From: CAWAYR01 sp050250875 | Lineage (GTDB): Bacteria; Acidobacteriota; Vicinamibacteria; Vicinamibacterales; UBA2999 | Direction of reading: 5' to 3' | Assembly: GCA_050250875.1 (NCBI GenBank) | Contig: JBFWNV010000001.1 | Coordinates: forward strand, 558,001-622,000 | Length of the DNA: 64,000 nt | Shown here: positions 62,409-64,000 of the stretch, piece after piece | Position numbering within the stretch: the first letter of the stretch is position 1 | How the letters are laid out: the number at the start of each line of letters is the position of its first letter | Position numbers and translations under genes: made by a program | Notes under the pieces: model-generated | What the model was told of the DNA's origin: nothing | The model's input: the letters and a program-made list of their open reading frames with translations, nothing else | Database searches by the model: none

Positions 62409-63766
62409 CAGGGGCTGGGGACTGGGGGCTGGGGGCTGGGGCGGGCCAGGAACTCGAGCACGGCGGCGGCGGCGCGGTGGCCGCTGACGACGGCGCTCTC
62501 GATGGTGGCCGGCAGGCCGGTGTCGATCCAGTCGCCGGCGAGGAAGAAGCCAGGGACTTCGGTGGTCGTGCCGGGACGCGACGGCTCCCCGGCCGCCAGC
62601 GAGAAAGTGGCCTGTCGCTCGCGCACCGCGGTGCCGCGTCGCAGGGTTGCCCGGGCGGCGGCCGGCACGGCGGCGCCGAGCTCGGCGTGGGCGCGGGCGA
62701 CGATGGCGTCGTTGGGCATGGCGACGATGGCCTCGGCGCCGCTGCAGACGAGCGACAGGTGGGTGGCCTCGCCCGGCGTCACGCGCCGGCGATCGAACAC
62801 CCATTGGAACGTGCGTCCGGGCAGGCCCACGAACGGCTCGTCGAGCACCGGCCGATCGAACCACAGATTGGCGGTGACGATCGGCGCGCTGCGCATCGCG
62901 GTCGCGCGTTCGATCGTCGCGGCCAGGGCAGCCGGCGGAGCCGCGCCGCACACCGCGGCGAGTCCGTTCCACGGCACGGCCGAGACGACTGCGGCGGCGG
63001 CCACGCGATCGCCCCGCGACTCGATGCCGGTCGCGCGGCCACCGTCGAAACGGACGCGGGCCGTGCGTGAGGTCCACACCGCGCCGCCCCGTCCCTCGAT
63101 GAACGCCACGGCCGGGTCGACGAACGCGCCGCTGAGCGACGTGGCCGGCAGCACCAGCGCGGCGTCGTCGGGGCCGGGCCCGAGCAGGCGGCGCAGGACC
63201 TCGACGAAGGTCGTGGCGGTGGCGGTATCGACGGGCTGATTGAGGGCGGCGACCGCCAGCGGCTCCCACAGCAGCTGGCAGAGCCGTGGCGCCTGGCCGT
63301 GGGCCACGAGCCACTGGCGCACCGTCTGGTCGGGAGGCACGACGGCCCCAGGGGACAACGCCCGCGCCATGCCGGCGAGGGAGAGCCCCTCACGCCAGCT
63401 CAACGCCGGCCACCCCAGGATGCCGGCGGCCAGGTGCAGCGGCGCCGGCAGCGCCGGACAGCGAAGCTCCGTCATCCGACCGTCGCTGTCGATCATCGGG
63501 ACGCGCAGCCCCGCCTGCACCGCGAGCCGCCCGGTGCTGCCGATGCGGCGGGCGAAGGCCAGGGAGGCGTGATAGCAGCCGAGCAGCACGTGCTGGCCGT
63601 TGTCCACGCGGTCGCCCGAGGCGGCATCGCGCGTCGAGAACGTGCGGCCGCCGGGCACCGGCCGCGCCTCGACGATCAGCACCCGGGCACCGGCCTCGGC
63701 CAGCGCGGCCCCGGCGCTCAGCCCGGCGCAGCCGGCGCCGACCACGACGACGTCGGCCGCGGTCAC
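62408..63766 (-). CDS. hpnE: Hydroxysqualene dehydroxylase HpnE
   Basis: FAD-dependent amine-oxidase-fold enzyme of 452 residues that reduces hydroxysqualene to squalene in the HpnCDE hopanoid route. The FAD motif is VVVGAGCAGLSAGAALAEAG near residue 6, then ARPVPGGRTFS, DNGQHVLLGCY and the C-terminal GFFLAGDWIDTGLPATIE. The GTG start overlaps the hpnD stop (GTGA). The last ~10 residues (PSPQPPVPSP) are encoded by a G-rich repeat. Confidence 0.9.
   Translation of the reverse strand: MTAADVVVVGAGCAGLSAGAALAEAGARVLIVEARPVPGGRTFSTRDAASGDRVDNGQHVLLGCYHASLAFARRIGSTGRLAVQAGLRVPMIDSDGRMTELRCPALPAPLHLAAGILGWPALSWREGLSLAGMARALSPGAVVPPDQTVRQWLVAHGQAPRLCQLLWEPLAVAALNQPVDTATATTFVEVLRRLLGPGPDDAALVLPATSLSGAFVDPAVAFIEGRGGAVWTSRTARVRFDGGRATGIESRGDRVAAAAVVSAVPWNGLAAVCGAAPPAALAATIERATAMRSAPIVTANLWFDRPVLDEPFVGLPGRTFQWVFDRRRVTPGEATHLSLVCSGAEAIVAMPNDAIVARAHAELGAAVPAAARATLRRGTAVRERQATFSLAAGEPSRPGTTTEVPGFFLAGDWIDTGLPATIESAVVSGHRAAAAVLEFLARPSPQPPVPSP
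62410..62447 (+). repeat. G-rich heptamer repeat, copy C (inside the hpnE 3' end)
   Basis: Plus strand GGGGCTGGGGACTGGGGGCT and a further GGGGGCTGGGGCGGG. Same unit and orientation as copies A and B. Here it forms the coding end of hpnE on the minus strand, which suggests the repeat invaded or expanded into a gene terminus. Confidence 0.65.
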
Positions 63767-64000
63767 GAGGTGCGCGCCGGCGCCACCGCTTCGACGCCCG
63801 CCCGCATCAGCGTCCGCGCCCACGTCGCCGCGGCGATCAGCGCCCGCTGCGGCCGCGGCACCCGCACGACCTCCGAGAACACGTCGTAGCCGCGGCGCTC
63901 GATCCGCTGCAGGATGCCGAAGTAGATCGCCGACATGATCTCGGCGGCGACGAGGTGCCGGGCCTCGCCCGGCGGCAGCGCGGCCGCGGCCTGATCGTAA
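63763..64000 (-). CDS. hpnD: Presqualene diphosphate synthase HpnD (C-terminal part)
   Basis: The last ~78 residues are visible; the gene continues past the right edge. EARHLVAAEIMSAIYFGILQRIERRGYDVFSE is the C-terminal helical region of squalene/phytoene synthase-like HpnD, here cited by position (about the first 45 visible residues). HpnD joins two farnesyl diphosphates into presqualene diphosphate. Its TGA overlaps the hpnE GTG, giving an hpnD-hpnE operon for squalene and hopanoids. Confidence 0.85.
   Translation of the reverse strand, partial: YDQAAAALPPGEARHLVAAEIMSAIYFGILQRIERRGYDVFSEVVRVPRPQRALIAAATWARTLMRAGVEAVAPARTS

Overview
The window is a contiguous piece of a very GC-rich bacterial chromosome with densely packed genes and many stop/start overlaps (GTGA, ATGA, TGATG). 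It has no rRNA, tRNA, phage, insertion sequence or CRISPR. Together, a meso-DAP type mur/dcw cluster with a PASTA-bearing PBP, the hopanoid genes hpnD/hpnE, a fused E1 alpha/beta 2-oxoacid dehydrogenase, many secreted hydrolases and lipoproteins, and a glutaredoxin-like selenoprotein fit an Acidobacteriota bacterium (Vicinamibacteria-like). That assignment is inferred from gene content; no phylogenetic marker was tested.

Layout. 1-7639 (minus): the dcw cluster mraZ-rsmH-ftsL-ftsI-murE-murF-mraY, read from a good sigma70-type promoter at 7676-7704, with mraY cut by the window edge. 7856-14636 (plus): a divergent YchF-type GTPase, then a glycan block of three glycosyltransferases, two SDR epimerases/dehydratases and a DegT aminotransferase. 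14687-18860: a secreted PFGQP-repeat protein, a GNAT-like protein, YqeY, a terminator with a possible small RNA, and the lipid II flippase MurJ. 18868-23143: an S41 protease, an MFS exporter, a rhomboid protease, a lipoprotein and a cupin. 23335-31693: the E1 fusion, a beta-propeller protein, an SGNH lipoprotein, an ABC exporter pair, an M19-like protein and a serine hydrolase. 31686-35050 (minus): an oligopeptide ABC importer (binding protein, two permeases).

35169-42575 (plus) is a fatty-acid beta-oxidation operon: TetR regulator, 3-hydroxyacyl-CoA dehydrogenase/enoyl-CoA hydratase fusion, two alpha/beta hydrolases, thiolase and acyl-CoA dehydrogenase. A FadR-like palindrome overlaps its promoter. 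42575-53152 holds a class A beta-lactamase-like protein, a DUF1684 lipoprotein, a HAD phosphatase, a SirB1-type protein, a Nth-like glycosylase, an M20 peptidase, an MBL hydrolase, a short selenoprotein gene read through TGA, a phosphatidylcholine synthase-like protein, a tandem-domain ThyX, a DUF4350-like protein and peptide deformylase. 53326-64000 holds a PD40-CehA/McbA protein, a coiled-coil protein, a Nudix hydrolase, an exported HpcH-type aldolase, a GT39-like membrane protein, a class II aldolase, ThiI, HpnE and the end of HpnD.

The two most interesting signals are these. First, 48949-49164 is an unannotated glutaredoxin-like selenoprotein gene with a SECIS-like hairpin that starts inside the TGA. 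Second, -10 hexamers recur 5-8 nt before start codons, which implies that leaderless transcription is common in this organism. One such start is a seven-residue micro-ORF whose stop overlaps the start of a transporter.
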